This document shows positions 8,191 through 16,692 of a DNA stretch of 64,000 nt, piece by piece. The position numbers were made by a program, and so were the translations under genes. The DNA is from Streptomyces asoensis (lineage in GTDB: Bacteria > Actinomycetota > Actinomycetes > Streptomycetales > Streptomycetaceae), in assembly GCF_016860545.1 (NCBI RefSeq), contig NZ_BNEB01000003.1, positions 2,170,001-2,234,000 of the forward strand. The letters run 5' to 3'. Below the pieces are notes generated by a model that was not told where the DNA came from, did not search any database, and was given only the letters and a program-made list of their open reading frames with translations. Within the stretch, counting starts at the first letter, position 1, and every line of letters begins with the position of its first letter.

Positions 8191-9717
8191 CTACGTCGGG
8201 TTGAGTCCGTGGCTGCGCAGCCACGGCAGCGGGTCGATCGCGGAGCCTCCCGCGGGCCGCACCTCGAAGTGCAGGTGCGGGCCGGTGGAGTTGCCGGAGT
8301 TCCCGGAGTACGCGACCGGTTCGCCGGCCTTCACCGTCGTACCGGAGGACACCCGGTAGCTGGAGAGGTGGCAGTACCAGGTCTCCGTGCCGTCCTTGGC
8401 CGTGATGATCAGCATGTTTCCGTAGGCGCTGTTCCACTGCGTCCGTACGGTGCCGTCGGTCGCCGCCATCACGGTCGTCCCGTAGGAGACCGGGAAGTCG
8501 ATACCGGTGTGCTGGGACATCCAGTTGATGCCGGCCTGGCCGAAGTAGGCGCTGAGTCCGTGCTGCGCGACCGGAAGGGCGTACTTGGGGCGCTGCCGTT
8601 CCTTGCGGGCCGCCTCGGCCGCCGCCTTCTTCTGCTCGGCCTCCTGCTGCGCCTTGAGGTCGATGCGTTCCTGCGTGCGGCTGGCCCGGTCGGCGAAGTC
8701 GTCGGCGCCGGCGCTGAGGGTTTCGAGCTGGGCGTCCAGCTTGTTGTTGGCGGCGACCGGCTTCACGGGCTGCGCGTCCGAGGCGGAGGCCGCGGTGTCC
8801 TTGTCGTCACCGCCGGGCAGCGTGCCGACGGAGGCCGCCGCGATGCCCGCGACCCCCATGACACAGGCCGAGGGCACGGCGACGGTCAGCAGTGCGGAGC
8901 GTTTCGCGGGCGTCCGGCGCCGGGAGCGGTTCGCGCCACGGGCGGCCGCCCGTCCGCCCGGGACGAAGGCCGGGGCGGAGGTCTCCTCCTGGCCGTCGAG
9001 GAGGGGCAGCGGGGCTTCGTCGGGCAACTCGCCCTCGGCCGTGTCGGTTTCGTCGTGGTGGACCTGTTCGAAGGTGGCGGTGGCCAGCTGGTCGAACGGG
9101 ACCTCGGCCTGCTGCTCGTACTCGTCGACGCCCGTCCCGGTGGCCTCGCCGCCGTCGGAGTTCCACTGCGTCGCGTCGTAGGCGCCGGTGTCGAAGGTCT
9201 GCGTGCCCCATTCCCACTGCTGGGTGGGGTCGGCGGGGGTCGCGCCCTGGTCGGGCTGGAGCCACGCGCTCGCGTCCCACTGGCCGCTCGTGTCCGGTGC
9301 CGACCCCTGCTGCGGGACGGCGGACAGCTGCTGGTGGTCGGCGGACCAGGCGGTGGTGTCGTAGGCGCCGGTGTCGTACGCGGCGGCGTGGTGCTGGGCC
9401 GCGTAGCCGTCGTAGTTCAGGGTCTGGTGAGCGCCCGTGTCGGGGAAGCCGTGGTCGTCGGCGCCCCACTGGGCGGTGCCGTAACCGGTGGCGACGTTCG
9501 TGCCGTCGCCCGGGAACCCGCCGTGGTGCGGGTCGGCCGGCATGAAGTGCCCGGTGGCGTGAGGGGTGGCGTCGTACGCGCCGGTCTCGTAGCCGTGGTA
9601 CGCGGTGAAGCCGTCGTACGGGGCTTCCTGGGTGCTGTACGACGCGTAGTGCGCCGGATCGGCGTCGGAAGCCGGGGTCGGGGTGGTCATGATCCCCGAC
9701 GGGTGACGGTCGTTCAC
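8191..9717 (-). CDS. membrane-anchored M23 family metallopeptidase
   Basis: 508 residues from GTG 9717 (VNDRHPSGIMTTP), with an AAAGAG-like site just upstream. The first 240 residues are low complexity, rich in Y, D, A, T, H and Q with recurrent GAYDT motifs, and are predicted cytoplasmic. A single membrane span (LLTVAVPSACVMGVAGIAAAS) follows an arginine-rich stretch, then a coiled coil (RIDLKAQQEAEQKKAAAEA), then a LytM/M23 domain. Zn ligands are visible in QHTGIDF and in PHLHFEV; both are intact, so it is probably an active D,D- or glycyl-endopeptidase acting on the wall. A TTG start at 9738 is possible but poorer. Confidence 0.85.
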   Translation of the reverse strand: MNDRHPSGIMTTPTPASDADPAHYASYSTQEAPYDGFTAYHGYETGAYDATPHATGHFMPADPHHGGFPGDGTNVATGYGTAQWGADDHGFPDTGAHQTLNYDGYAAQHHAAAYDTGAYDTTAWSADHQQLSAVPQQGSAPDTSGQWDASAWLQPDQGATPADPTQQWEWGTQTFDTGAYDATQWNSDGGEATGTGVDEYEQQAEVPFDQLATATFEQVHHDETDTAEGELPDEAPLPLLDGQEETSAPAFVPGGRAAARGANRSRRRTPAKRSALLTVAVPSACVMGVAGIAAASVGTLPGGDDKDTAASASDAQPVKPVAANNKLDAQLETLSAGADDFADRASRTQERIDLKAQQEAEQKKAAAEAARKERQRPKYALPVAQHGLSAYFGQAGINWMSQHTGIDFPVSYGTTVMAATDGTVRTQWNSAYGNMLIITAKDGTETWYCHLSSYRVSSGTTVKAGEPVAYSGNSGNSTGPHLHFEVRPAGGSAIDPLPWLRSHGLNPT

Positions 9718-9978
9718 CAACTTCTCTTTCGCCGACAACAGGGGCTGCCAGAGCAGTGCGGCGACTGTACCCGGCAGTACGCGGGCACGACAATCTTCTC
9801 CAGGTTTCGTGCCCGGGGGAAAGGGGCATTCGGCCGTGTTTCGGGGAACGGCGGACGCGGGTTTGGCCCTACGTTCGAATAGCGTTCTAATTCGCTGCTG
9901 ATTCTGCCGCTGTTTCTGCCGCTGATCCCGACTCGGATTCCGACTCTGATTTCGCCGTTGATTCCGTCTGTGATGCGG

Positions 9979-10986
9979 TCAGGCGACGGTGAGGCCGTCG
10001 GTCCGGGGGCCGGTGCGGGCGGTACCCCGGCGGGCGCCGGTCCGTGTGCCCGAGGACGCGTCCGAAGGCTCCGTGTCGAGGGCCTGCCGTATCCCGGTGG
10101 CGACGGCCGGGTGCACGGGCAGGGCGAGGTGGCCGATACCGGTGACCCGGACGTTCTGCGCCAGCAGGTCGGGGTGGTCGACGCAGGCCGACTCCAGCGG
10201 GTCCATCAGATGGTCGAGGTCGCTCCAGAAGCTGACGAACTGCGTGCGGCAGCCGGGCGCCGGCCGGGACAGCTCCTCGATCACCTCGGAGCCGGGGCGC
10301 ATCTGGCGCACGATCGGGTGCGCGTTCGCCAGCGGCGCCACCCGGGTGCCGGCGTGCGGAGTGCCCAGGGTGACCAGGATCCGGACGCGGCCGTCCCCGC
10401 CCAGGCGCTGCACGTAGTAGCGGGCGATCAGCCCGCCGAGGCTGTGTCCGACGACGTCGACCTGCGAACTGCCGGTGCGCTCGCAGATCTCCTCTATGTG
10501 CCGCCCGAGCAGTTCGGCCGCCGTGCGGATGTCACAGGTGAGCGGCGAGTAGTTGAGGGACTCCATGCGGTGCCTGCCGTGCTGGGCCAGACTGCGGCGC
10601 AGCAGGACGAACACGGAACGGTTGTCGATGAACCCGTGCAGCAGGACGACCGGGGGCGGCGCCTGGGTCGGCAGCTGCGGCGGGTCCTCGGCGCCGGCCG
10701 CGCCGGGCAGCGCCGGGCGGACCGCTGCGCGGCGCTCCTGGACGATGCCGGAGGGGTAGAGCAGCATGTGGCCCGCGAGGATCGCGAGGTCCAGGGCGGT
10801 CGCCTTGAGGAGGGCCAGGGACAGTCCGGCCAGCCGTCCCGGAAGACCGGGCAGACCCGGAAGACCGGGGAGGTTCGGCAGGCTCGGGAGGCTGGAGAGG
10901 TTCAGGATGCCCGGAAGGGTCCGCATGTCGGGCAGCAGTCGCTGACACAGCGGAAGAAGGGGCTGTAGTGCCCGGGTGACCTTCAT
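9979..10986 (-). CDS. alpha/beta-hydrolase, lipase-like, with LP-repeat N-terminus
   Basis: 335 residues. ATG 10986 has GGAGG seven bases upstream. Residues 25-55 form repeats of the type LPSLPNLPGLPGLPGLPG; then a hydrophobic helix (LALLKATALDLAILAGHMLLYP) and an alpha/beta-hydrolase fold: oxyanion region VVLLHGFIDNRSVF, nucleophile elbow VVGHSLGGLIARYY (Ser of GHSLG), a likely Asp in FWSDLDHLMDP and His in GIGHLALPVHP. The closest general family is the triacylglycerol lipase/esterase EstA-like group. The C-terminal 35 residues are basic and low complexity. It is probably membrane-associated; the substrate is unknown. Confidence 0.82.
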   Translation of the reverse strand: MKVTRALQPLLPLCQRLLPDMRTLPGILNLSSLPSLPNLPGLPGLPGLPGRLAGLSLALLKATALDLAILAGHMLLYPSGIVQERRAAVRPALPGAAGAEDPPQLPTQAPPPVVLLHGFIDNRSVFVLLRRSLAQHGRHRMESLNYSPLTCDIRTAAELLGRHIEEICERTGSSQVDVVGHSLGGLIARYYVQRLGGDGRVRILVTLGTPHAGTRVAPLANAHPIVRQMRPGSEVIEELSRPAPGCRTQFVSFWSDLDHLMDPLESACVDHPDLLAQNVRVTGIGHLALPVHPAVATGIRQALDTEPSDASSGTRTGARRGTARTGPRTDGLTVA

Positions 10987-11480
10987 GGCCGACCTCCTGT
11001 CGGCACGCTGAGGACGTCTCTGTCCCCCGTGTGCCCTCGTGGAAGTCGCGGTCGGAGGAGGTCGATCGGGCACGGCGGGAGTGGGGCGGGCGAGGCCGGT
11101 GTGCGGGGCGTGTACGGCTTGTGTGACACCCGTTGCACCGATGACGGACGAGGATCCCCGCCGGTGTGGCGACGAGGCTCCCGCTGTCGTGCCTTACCTG
11201 TCCTACGTGCCCATCGTGCCTTCCGATGCGCAGTACCGCCACGCCAGCGGCTGTGGCGCGAGGGTACGGCGACCTCGTGCGGCTCCCGGTGCGCCTGTTC
11301 CCCTCGGCGAGGGGGCCGTGCGCGATGTGTATGTCCCTTCGTGTGATTTCCCCCTCGGTCGACACCGCGAAACTGCCGGTTGCGGGATGTTGGCGATAAC
11401 GTTCGTTCACTTCCCCGGGCGGTGTGGCACGGGGTGTCCGTGCCGTAGAGGATGGACGTAGTCGCTTCATGGAGGCAGTG
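10987..11480. other. divergent intergenic region between the lipase and icmB
   Basis: 494 bp. All open frames here look like composition shadows without ribosome sites. A small hairpin, GGCACGG (11426-11432) with CCGTGCC (11438-11444), lies just before TAGAGGAT and may mark the icmB promoter region. Nothing else was recognised. Confidence 0.5.
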
Positions 11481-11897
11481 ATGGGTGTGGCAGCCGGTCC
11501 GATCCGCGTGGTGGTGGCCAAGCCGGGACTCGACGGCCACGATCGCGGGGCCAAGGTGATCGCGCGGGCGCTGCGCGACGCCGGTATGGAAGTCATCTAC
11601 ACCGGGCTGCACCAGACGCCCGAGCAGATCGTCGGCACGGCGATCCAGGAGGACGCCGACGCGATCGGTCTGTCGATCCTGTCCGGGGCGCACAACACGC
11701 TCTTCGCCGCCGTGATCGAGCTCCTGAAGGAGCGGGACGCGGCGGACATCCTGGTCTTCGGCGGGGGCATCATCCCGGAGGCGGACATCGCGCCGCTCAA
11801 GGAGAAGGGTGTCGCCGAGATCTTCACCCCGGGGGCGACCACCGCCTCGATCGTGGACTGGGTCCGGGCGAACGTACGGCAGCCCGCCGGAGCCTGA
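11481..11897 (+). CDS. icmB: cobalamin-binding small subunit of isobutyryl-CoA mutase
   Basis: 138 residues, the size of stand-alone IcmB. It is a single B12-binding Rossmann-like domain with the DxHxxG signature (GLDGHDRGAKVIARALRD), the serine segment (LSILSGAHNTLF) and the glycine loop (VFGGGIIPEADI). The His of the signature becomes the lower axial cobalt ligand. IcmB pairs with a large IcmA subunit to interconvert isobutyryl-CoA and n-butyryl-CoA, linking valine breakdown to polyketide precursors; no large subunit is in the window. Start: GGAGG at 11471-11475 serves ATG 11481; an upstream ATG at 11469 overlaps that ribosome site. A similar domain of another B12 mutase cannot be excluded. 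Confidence 0.85.
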   Translation: MGVAAGPIRVVVAKPGLDGHDRGAKVIARALRDAGMEVIYTGLHQTPEQIVGTAIQEDADAIGLSILSGAHNTLFAAVIELLKERDAADILVFGGGIIPEADIAPLKEKGVAEIFTPGATTASIVDWVRANVRQPAGA

Positions 11898-12130
11898 CCG
11901 CACGCGACCTCGCCCGACCGCGCGCCCGACTGCGCCTGATCGCACGCGGTGCGGGCGCCGAGCGTCCGGTGGCCGCGTCTCCGGCCGCCGCCCGTCCGGT
12001 TGCCGAGCGTCCGGCGGTCTCGCCGGTGCGGCGCCTGTGGCGGGCTCGCGGTGCCCTGCGGGTCGGCCCTGCCCTGCGGGTTCGGCGCTTCCTCGGGGAC
12101 ACCTGACCCGGCCGACACCCGCTGCGCTGC

Positions 12131-13780
12131 TCACGGGGGCCCCTCCTCGGGCTCGCCCGCCGCCGGTTCCCGCGGCCCCAGTTCCTCCGTCATCACCGCC
12201 CGCAGCCGCAGGGTTCTGCCCAGCCGCTGGAACGCCTCCGCCCAGTAGCCGCCCGCTCCCGGTGAGGCGTCCTCCGGTTCGTCCGGGACGGCCAGGAGGG
12301 CGTCGAGCCGGTTCGCCTCCGCGGGGTCGAGGCACCGTTCGGCCAGGCCCATGACCCCGCTGAAACTCCAGGGGTAACTGCCCGCGTCCCGAGCGATGTT
12401 GAGCGCGTCGACGACGGAACGGCCGAGCGGCGTGGCCCACGGCACGGCGCAGACGCCGAGCAGCTGGAACGCCTCCGACAGACCGTGGGCGGCGATGAAA
12501 CCGGCGACCCACTCGGCCCGTTCGGCCACCGGCAGGGTGCCCAGCAGCTTGGCCCGCTCGGCGAGGGAGACCGCCCCCGGCCCGCCCGCACCGGGTGCGG
12601 ACGGCGGCCCGAGCAGCGCCCGCGACCAGTCCGCGTCGCGCTGCCGTACGGCGGCCCGGCACCAGGCCGCGTGCAGTTCGCCCAGCCAGTCGTCGGCCAC
12701 CGGCAACGCCACGATCCGCTCGGGCCCGCGGCCGCCCAGGCGCGCCGGCCAGATGGCGAGCGGGGCCGCCTCGACCAGCTGGCCGAACCACCAGGACCGT
12801 TCCCCCCGGCCGGGCGGCGCCTTGGCCGACACGCCGTCGCGTTCCATCCCCGCGTCGCACTCGTGAGGCGCCTCCACGAGGAGCGTCGGAGTGTCGCCGG
12901 TGTGGTCGACCGCCACGCAGGCGCCCGCCCGCACCGCCATCCGCGCGGCGAGCGCCGAGTCCGGCAGCGCCGAGAGCAGTTCCGCGGCGGTGGCCCGCAC
13001 ATTGCGGCTCCGGTCCGCCAGCGCCTGCTCCAGGAAGGGCTCGTCCCGTGCGTTCAGGCCCGTGCGCAGCGAGTCGAGGAACATCAGCCGGTCCTCGGCG
13101 CGTTCCGTCGGCCAGGTGGCGGCGAGCAGCTCGCGGGCCGCGTCGGCGTCGCGGAAGCGGATCGACGCCAGGAGGGCGACCCGCTCGGCGAACAGGCCCT
13201 CGCGCCACAGCGCCTCGACGCGCCGGGTGTCCGCGGGGCCCGGCAGGGTGCCGCCCCCGCCGGGTGTCGCACGCAGCGCGAACCGCCAGTCCGGGTTCAG
13301 TCGGGCCAGCCACAGGGCACGCGGTCCCGCGAACTCCAGTGCCGCCAGGCGCAGGTCCGTACGCCCGCGTGCCGCTTCGAGCAGAGCGGGCAGCGACTCG
13401 GCGGGCGCGGCGAAGCCCCGGGCGTTCACCGCTGTCAGCCACTGCGGCAGCAGCTCCATGAGGTCGGGGGCCGTCCCTCTGCGGCCGCCCCCGCCCGCGC
13501 CGGGCCGGCCGGCCAGCAGGAGGTGCAGCCGGCGGGCCGCCGCGGCGGGCAGGGCCGGGCGCGGGTCCTCGGCGGCGGGTTCGGGCAGAGGCGCCGCCGG
13601 ACCCGGTCGCAGGCCGGCGCGTCGGCGTACGGTCTCGGCGGCCGCCGCGTCCAGCAGGGCGGCGGGCGCGGTGCGGCCCGGCGCCGTGCCCGCGGGCGTA
13701 CGGCGGTCCGTGCCGAGCAGGGCCGCGCCGACCAGCTCCTCCCAGAGCGGCGCGGGGCTCGACGGGTCGGCGGTGTTCAT
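12131..13780 (-). CDS. DUF5691 family protein
   Basis: 549 residues starting MNTADPSSPAPLWEELVGAALLGTDRR, with GAAGGGAG just upstream of the ATG. The ALLGTDRR start and the later alpha-helical, HEAT-like tract (RDADAARELLAATWPTERAEDRLMFLDSL, EDRSRNVRATAAELLSALP) match what I know as DUF5691. No catalytic motif is obvious. It lies 143 bp downstream of the SWIM gene on the same strand and is probably part of one unit with it, divergent from the MoxR-DUF5682-VWA operon. These five families recur together in actinobacteria. The function is unknown. Confidence 0.8.
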   Translation of the reverse strand: MNTADPSSPAPLWEELVGAALLGTDRRTPAGTAPGRTAPAALLDAAAAETVRRRAGLRPGPAAPLPEPAAEDPRPALPAAAARRLHLLLAGRPGAGGGGRRGTAPDLMELLPQWLTAVNARGFAAPAESLPALLEAARGRTDLRLAALEFAGPRALWLARLNPDWRFALRATPGGGGTLPGPADTRRVEALWREGLFAERVALLASIRFRDADAARELLAATWPTERAEDRLMFLDSLRTGLNARDEPFLEQALADRSRNVRATAAELLSALPDSALAARMAVRAGACVAVDHTGDTPTLLVEAPHECDAGMERDGVSAKAPPGRGERSWWFGQLVEAAPLAIWPARLGGRGPERIVALPVADDWLGELHAAWCRAAVRQRDADWSRALLGPPSAPGAGGPGAVSLAERAKLLGTLPVAERAEWVAGFIAAHGLSEAFQLLGVCAVPWATPLGRSVVDALNIARDAGSYPWSFSGVMGLAERCLDPAEANRLDALLAVPDEPEDASPGAGGYWAEAFQRLGRTLRLRAVMTEELGPREPAAGEPEEGPP

Positions 13781-13814
13781 GGGGCTCCCTTCTGTCGCTG
13801 TCGCTGTTACTGAC

Positions 13815-13848
13815 GCAGTCGCAGTCGCAGTCGCAGTCGCAGTCGCAG
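13815..13848. repeat. hexanucleotide microsatellite (GCAGTC)x5.7
   Basis: Five exact GCAGTC units followed by GCAG, lying 35-68 bp upstream of the DUF5691 start in the gap after the SWIM gene. Unit-number change would alter spacing between the two genes. Confidence 0.9.
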
Positions 13849-13923
13849 CGGCCGCGGACGGTCGAGGGCGGCCGGGGCCGGGGCCGTTATCGGGGGTGTA
13901 CGCGCCGGGTGTCCGCGGGGAGT

Positions 13924-15276
13924 TCAGCACAGGCGTACCGCCGCTCCCTCGCCCGCCGGCCAGGCGGTCAGCGGGGTGAAGCCGCGGTGGCCGCACTCGC
14001 CGAACACCCGGACGGGCGCGCCGCCCGAGAGCGCGACCAGACGCCACAGGCCGGGGCGGGAGGCCGCCGCCGGAGTGAACGGCAGCGCCGTGTCGCCCTC
14101 GGCGTCCGCCAGTTGCCAGGAGTCGCCCGCCGGGGTCGGTACGACGGCGGCCAGCGTCACGGGTACCGATTCCTGCCAGGGGTCGTGGACCAGGGCCTCG
14201 CCGTAGCGGGCGGCCGCCTCGGTAGTGGTCACGCCCGCGGGGCGGGTGTCGGTGGGCGCGGGAGGGGCGAACTGCTCACCGAGCGAGGCCCGTCGCTGCC
14301 CGGCGCCCGCGTGTGCGGTCAGTTCGGCGTCCAGGGCGAGGCCGACGGGCAGGGTGAGCTCCGGTGCGCGTCCCGCGGCGCCGTAGGAGAGCAGGAGCGC
14401 GGTGCGGCCCGACTCCGTGCCGTACAGCCAGATACGGCGGGTCGTCAGTTTCTGGTCGGGCGTGTCGTACTGGGCGAGCACCAGCCAGTGGTCCCTCACC
14501 GGCGGACCCACCGGTGAGGAGGGGAGGCCGACGCGGGCGCGGACCGTCGCGGCCAGGCCGTCCGGCAGCCGCTCACGGTGCAGCCAGCCCCGGTCGAGAA
14601 GGTGGAGCAGCGCGCACTCCTCCAGCAGCCGCGCCGGCCAGCCCGGCCCGGACGCCGGGACCGACCCCAACTCCCGCACGCGTGCGGCCAGTCCGGGAGC
14701 CTGCGCGTCGACCATGCGGGCCGCCGTCTCCTCCCACAGCCCGTGTCCCGACCGTTCGGCCGTGGCCAGACCCGAGCGCAGGAGATCGGCCAGCCGCTCC
14801 TCCAGTTCCGTCGCCCCCGCCGTGATCCGCTCGGCGCGCCGCTCCGCCCGGCGCCGCGCCCCCTCCGGATCGGCCGGGCCGGACGCGGAACCCGCCCGGC
14901 CCGCCGCCCGTTCCTCTGCCGTGCGCCCGCGCCCCGCGAGCCACCGCTCGGCCCAGTCCGGGGCCCGCCCCGCCGGCGGCGCCCCCTCGCCGCCCGACCA
15001 GAGCAGCAGCAGACCGAGCGCGTGCTTGCAGGGGGACTTGCGACTCGGACAGCTGCACTCGTACGCCGGACCCGCGCCGCCCGCCGTGTCGACGACCGTC
15101 CGGTACGACGCGCCCCCGCCGCCCTCGCACAGCCCCCACACCGCTCCCTCCGGCGAACTGCCCGTCCCGGACCACGGACCGGCCGCGCCGAGTTTGCTTC
15201 CCGCTTTGCGTGACGTGGAGTCAGGCGCCAGTGCCAGCACCTGGTCCGCGGTCCAGCGCACCCCCTGCTGAGTCAT
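13924..15276 (-). CDS. SWIM zinc-finger protein
   Basis: 450 residues. N-terminus MTQQGVRWTADQVLALAPD; the SWIM motif (CxCx(n)CxH) is at about residues 73-85 as YECSCPSRKSPCKHALGLLLLW. The remainder is an arginine/alanine-rich helical region and a C-terminal beta-rich part ending ALSGGAPVRVFGECGHRGFTPL. SWIM domains bind zinc and are implicated in DNA or protein binding, for example in Rad51-paralogue partners and MuDR transposases. Its ATG (15276) has no ribosome site but lies about 8 nt after a -10 box, so the mRNA is probably leaderless. It is paired with DUF5691 downstream and with the MoxR operon divergently. Confidence 0.85.
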   Translation of the reverse strand: MTQQGVRWTADQVLALAPDSTSRKAGSKLGAAGPWSGTGSSPEGAVWGLCEGGGGASYRTVVDTAGGAGPAYECSCPSRKSPCKHALGLLLLWSGGEGAPPAGRAPDWAERWLAGRGRTAEERAAGRAGSASGPADPEGARRRAERRAERITAGATELEERLADLLRSGLATAERSGHGLWEETAARMVDAQAPGLAARVRELGSVPASGPGWPARLLEECALLHLLDRGWLHRERLPDGLAATVRARVGLPSSPVGPPVRDHWLVLAQYDTPDQKLTTRRIWLYGTESGRTALLLSYGAAGRAPELTLPVGLALDAELTAHAGAGQRRASLGEQFAPPAPTDTRPAGVTTTEAAARYGEALVHDPWQESVPVTLAAVVPTPAGDSWQLADAEGDTALPFTPAAASRPGLWRLVALSGGAPVRVFGECGHRGFTPLTAWPAGEGAAVRLC

Positions 15277-15283
15277 GCCATCG

Positions 15284-15306
15284 AAGGTAGGTCCCCCCAC
15301 TGACAA
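15284..15306 (-). promoter_or_regulatory. PafBC/RecA-NDp-type promoter of the SWIM-DUF5691 unit
   Basis: Minus strand TTGTCAGTG (15306-15298), exactly 8 nt, TACCTT (15289-15284). This is a full match to TTGTCRGTG-N8-TAnnnT. The predicted start coincides with the SWIM ATG at 15276. Confidence 0.75.
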
Positions 15307-15355
15307 TCGGTCCGCCGTCCCCGGCCGGGACAGCGTTTGCGCAGGTCGGATCGCA

Positions 15356-15378
15356 TTGTCAGTGGCGTGGTGCACGGT
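15356..15378 (+). promoter_or_regulatory. PafBC/RecA-NDp-type promoter of the MoxR-DUF5682-VWA operon
   Basis: TTGTCAGTG (15356-15364), 8 nt, CACGGT (15373-15378). The upstream box is perfect and the -10 has one mismatch (CA for TA). Together with the leftward site it forms an 11-bp inverted repeat (CCACTGACAAT and ATTGTCAGTGG) with arms 47 bp apart. Confidence 0.65.
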
Positions 15379-15422
15379 GGACACCAGATGCAGAACCGGC
15401 CGAGCCGGAGGGGACCTCAGCC

Positions 15423-16553
15423 ATGTCCGTGTCCGTAGATCCACCATCCGCCCCACCCATCGGGAAGCCGTCCGCAGAGGCGTTGCGTCCGCACGCCGAG
15501 GACGCCTTCGCCGGTGAACTCGCCGCGCTGGCCGCGCAGGACGACCACCCGCGACCGGCCCGCTGGAAGCTGTCGCCGTGGGCCGTCGCCACCTATCTCC
15601 TCGGCGGCGTCCTGCCGGACGGCACGGTGATCTCACCGAAGTACGTGGGCCCGCGCCGCCTCGTCGAGGTCGCGGTGTCCACCCTCGCCACCGACCGCGC
15701 GCTGCTCCTGCTCGGCGTCCCGGGCACCGCCAAGACCTGGGTCTCCGAGCACCTGGCCGCGGCGGTCTGCGGTGACTCGACGCTGCTGGTGCAGGGCACC
15801 GCGGGCACCCCGGAGGAAGCGATCCGCTACGGCTGGAACTACGCGCAGCTGCTCGCCGACGGTCCGAGCCGGGGCGCGCTGGTGCCCAGCCCCGTCATGC
15901 GCGCCATGACACGGGGGGCGACGGTCCGGGTGGAGGAGCTGACCCGCATCCCGGCCGACGTGCAGGACTCCCTCATCACCGTCCTGTCGGAGAAGACGCT
16001 GCCGATACCGGAGCTCGGACAGGAGGTGCAGGCGGTCCGCGGCTTCAGCCTCATCGCCACCGCCAACGACCGCGACCGCGGGGTGAACGAGCTGTCCAGC
16101 GCGCTGCGCCGCCGGTTCAACACGGTGGTGCTGCCGCTGCCGGAGAGCGTCGAGGCCGAGGTCGACATCGTCGCCCGGCGCGTGGACCAGATCGGGCGCT
16201 CCCTCGACCTGCCGGCCGCGCCCGACGGGATCGACGAGATCCGCCGGGTGGTGACGGTCTTCCGGGAACTGCGGTCCGGAGTCACCGCCGACGGCCGTAC
16301 GCGGGTGAAGTCGCCGAGCGGCACGCTGTCCACCGCCGAGGCCATCTCCGTCGTCACCGGCGGTCTCGCCCTGGCCGCGCACTTCGGGGACGGCGTGCTG
16401 CGGTCCGCGGACGTGGCCGCGGGCATCCTCGGCGCCGTCGTCCGCGACCCCGCGGCCGACCGTGTGGTCTGGCAGGAGTACCTGGAGGCGGTCGTCCGGG
16501 AGCGGGCGGGCTGGACGGACTTCTACCGGGCCTGCCGGGAGGTGAGCGCGTGA
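15423..16553 (+). CDS. MoxR-type AAA+ ATPase
   Basis: 376 residues. GGAGGGG lies 9 nt before the ATG. Walker A is LLLLGVPGTAKTWVSEHLA; the Walker B region reads ATVRVEELTRIP; sensor 1 is IATANDRDRGVNELSSALRRRFN with the arginine finger region following. The N-terminal 90 residues are specific to this subfamily. MoxR ATPases act as chaperones that insert metal ions or remodel partners together with vWA proteins, and here a vWA gene closes the operon. It is the first gene of MoxR-DUF5682-VWA; the stop overlaps a GTG 4 bp back, but that frame dies after 48 codons. Confidence 0.9.
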   Translation: MSVSVDPPSAPPIGKPSAEALRPHAEDAFAGELAALAAQDDHPRPARWKLSPWAVATYLLGGVLPDGTVISPKYVGPRRLVEVAVSTLATDRALLLLGVPGTAKTWVSEHLAAAVCGDSTLLVQGTAGTPEEAIRYGWNYAQLLADGPSRGALVPSPVMRAMTRGATVRVEELTRIPADVQDSLITVLSEKTLPIPELGQEVQAVRGFSLIATANDRDRGVNELSSALRRRFNTVVLPLPESVEAEVDIVARRVDQIGRSLDLPAAPDGIDEIRRVVTVFRELRSGVTADGRTRVKSPSGTLSTAEAISVVTGGLALAAHFGDGVLRSADVAAGILGAVVRDPAADRVVWQEYLEAVVRERAGWTDFYRACREVSA

Positions 16554-16692
16554 ACGGCGCGGGCGCGACGGACCCGACGAGCACGACGAGCACGGCCAAG
16601 GGGAGCAGGGGAATCCGGGCGCGGGCCCGGGGAGCGTGGAGGGTGACGGTGGACGAGGACACGAGGTGGCCCCGCAGGCGCGGGTGGACGGG

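Noticed and set aside
9871..9896. LexA box upstream of the M23 gene (CGTTCGAATAGCGTTC)
   Set aside because: Half-sites are direct rather than inverted and the GAAC-N4-GTTC spacing is not met.
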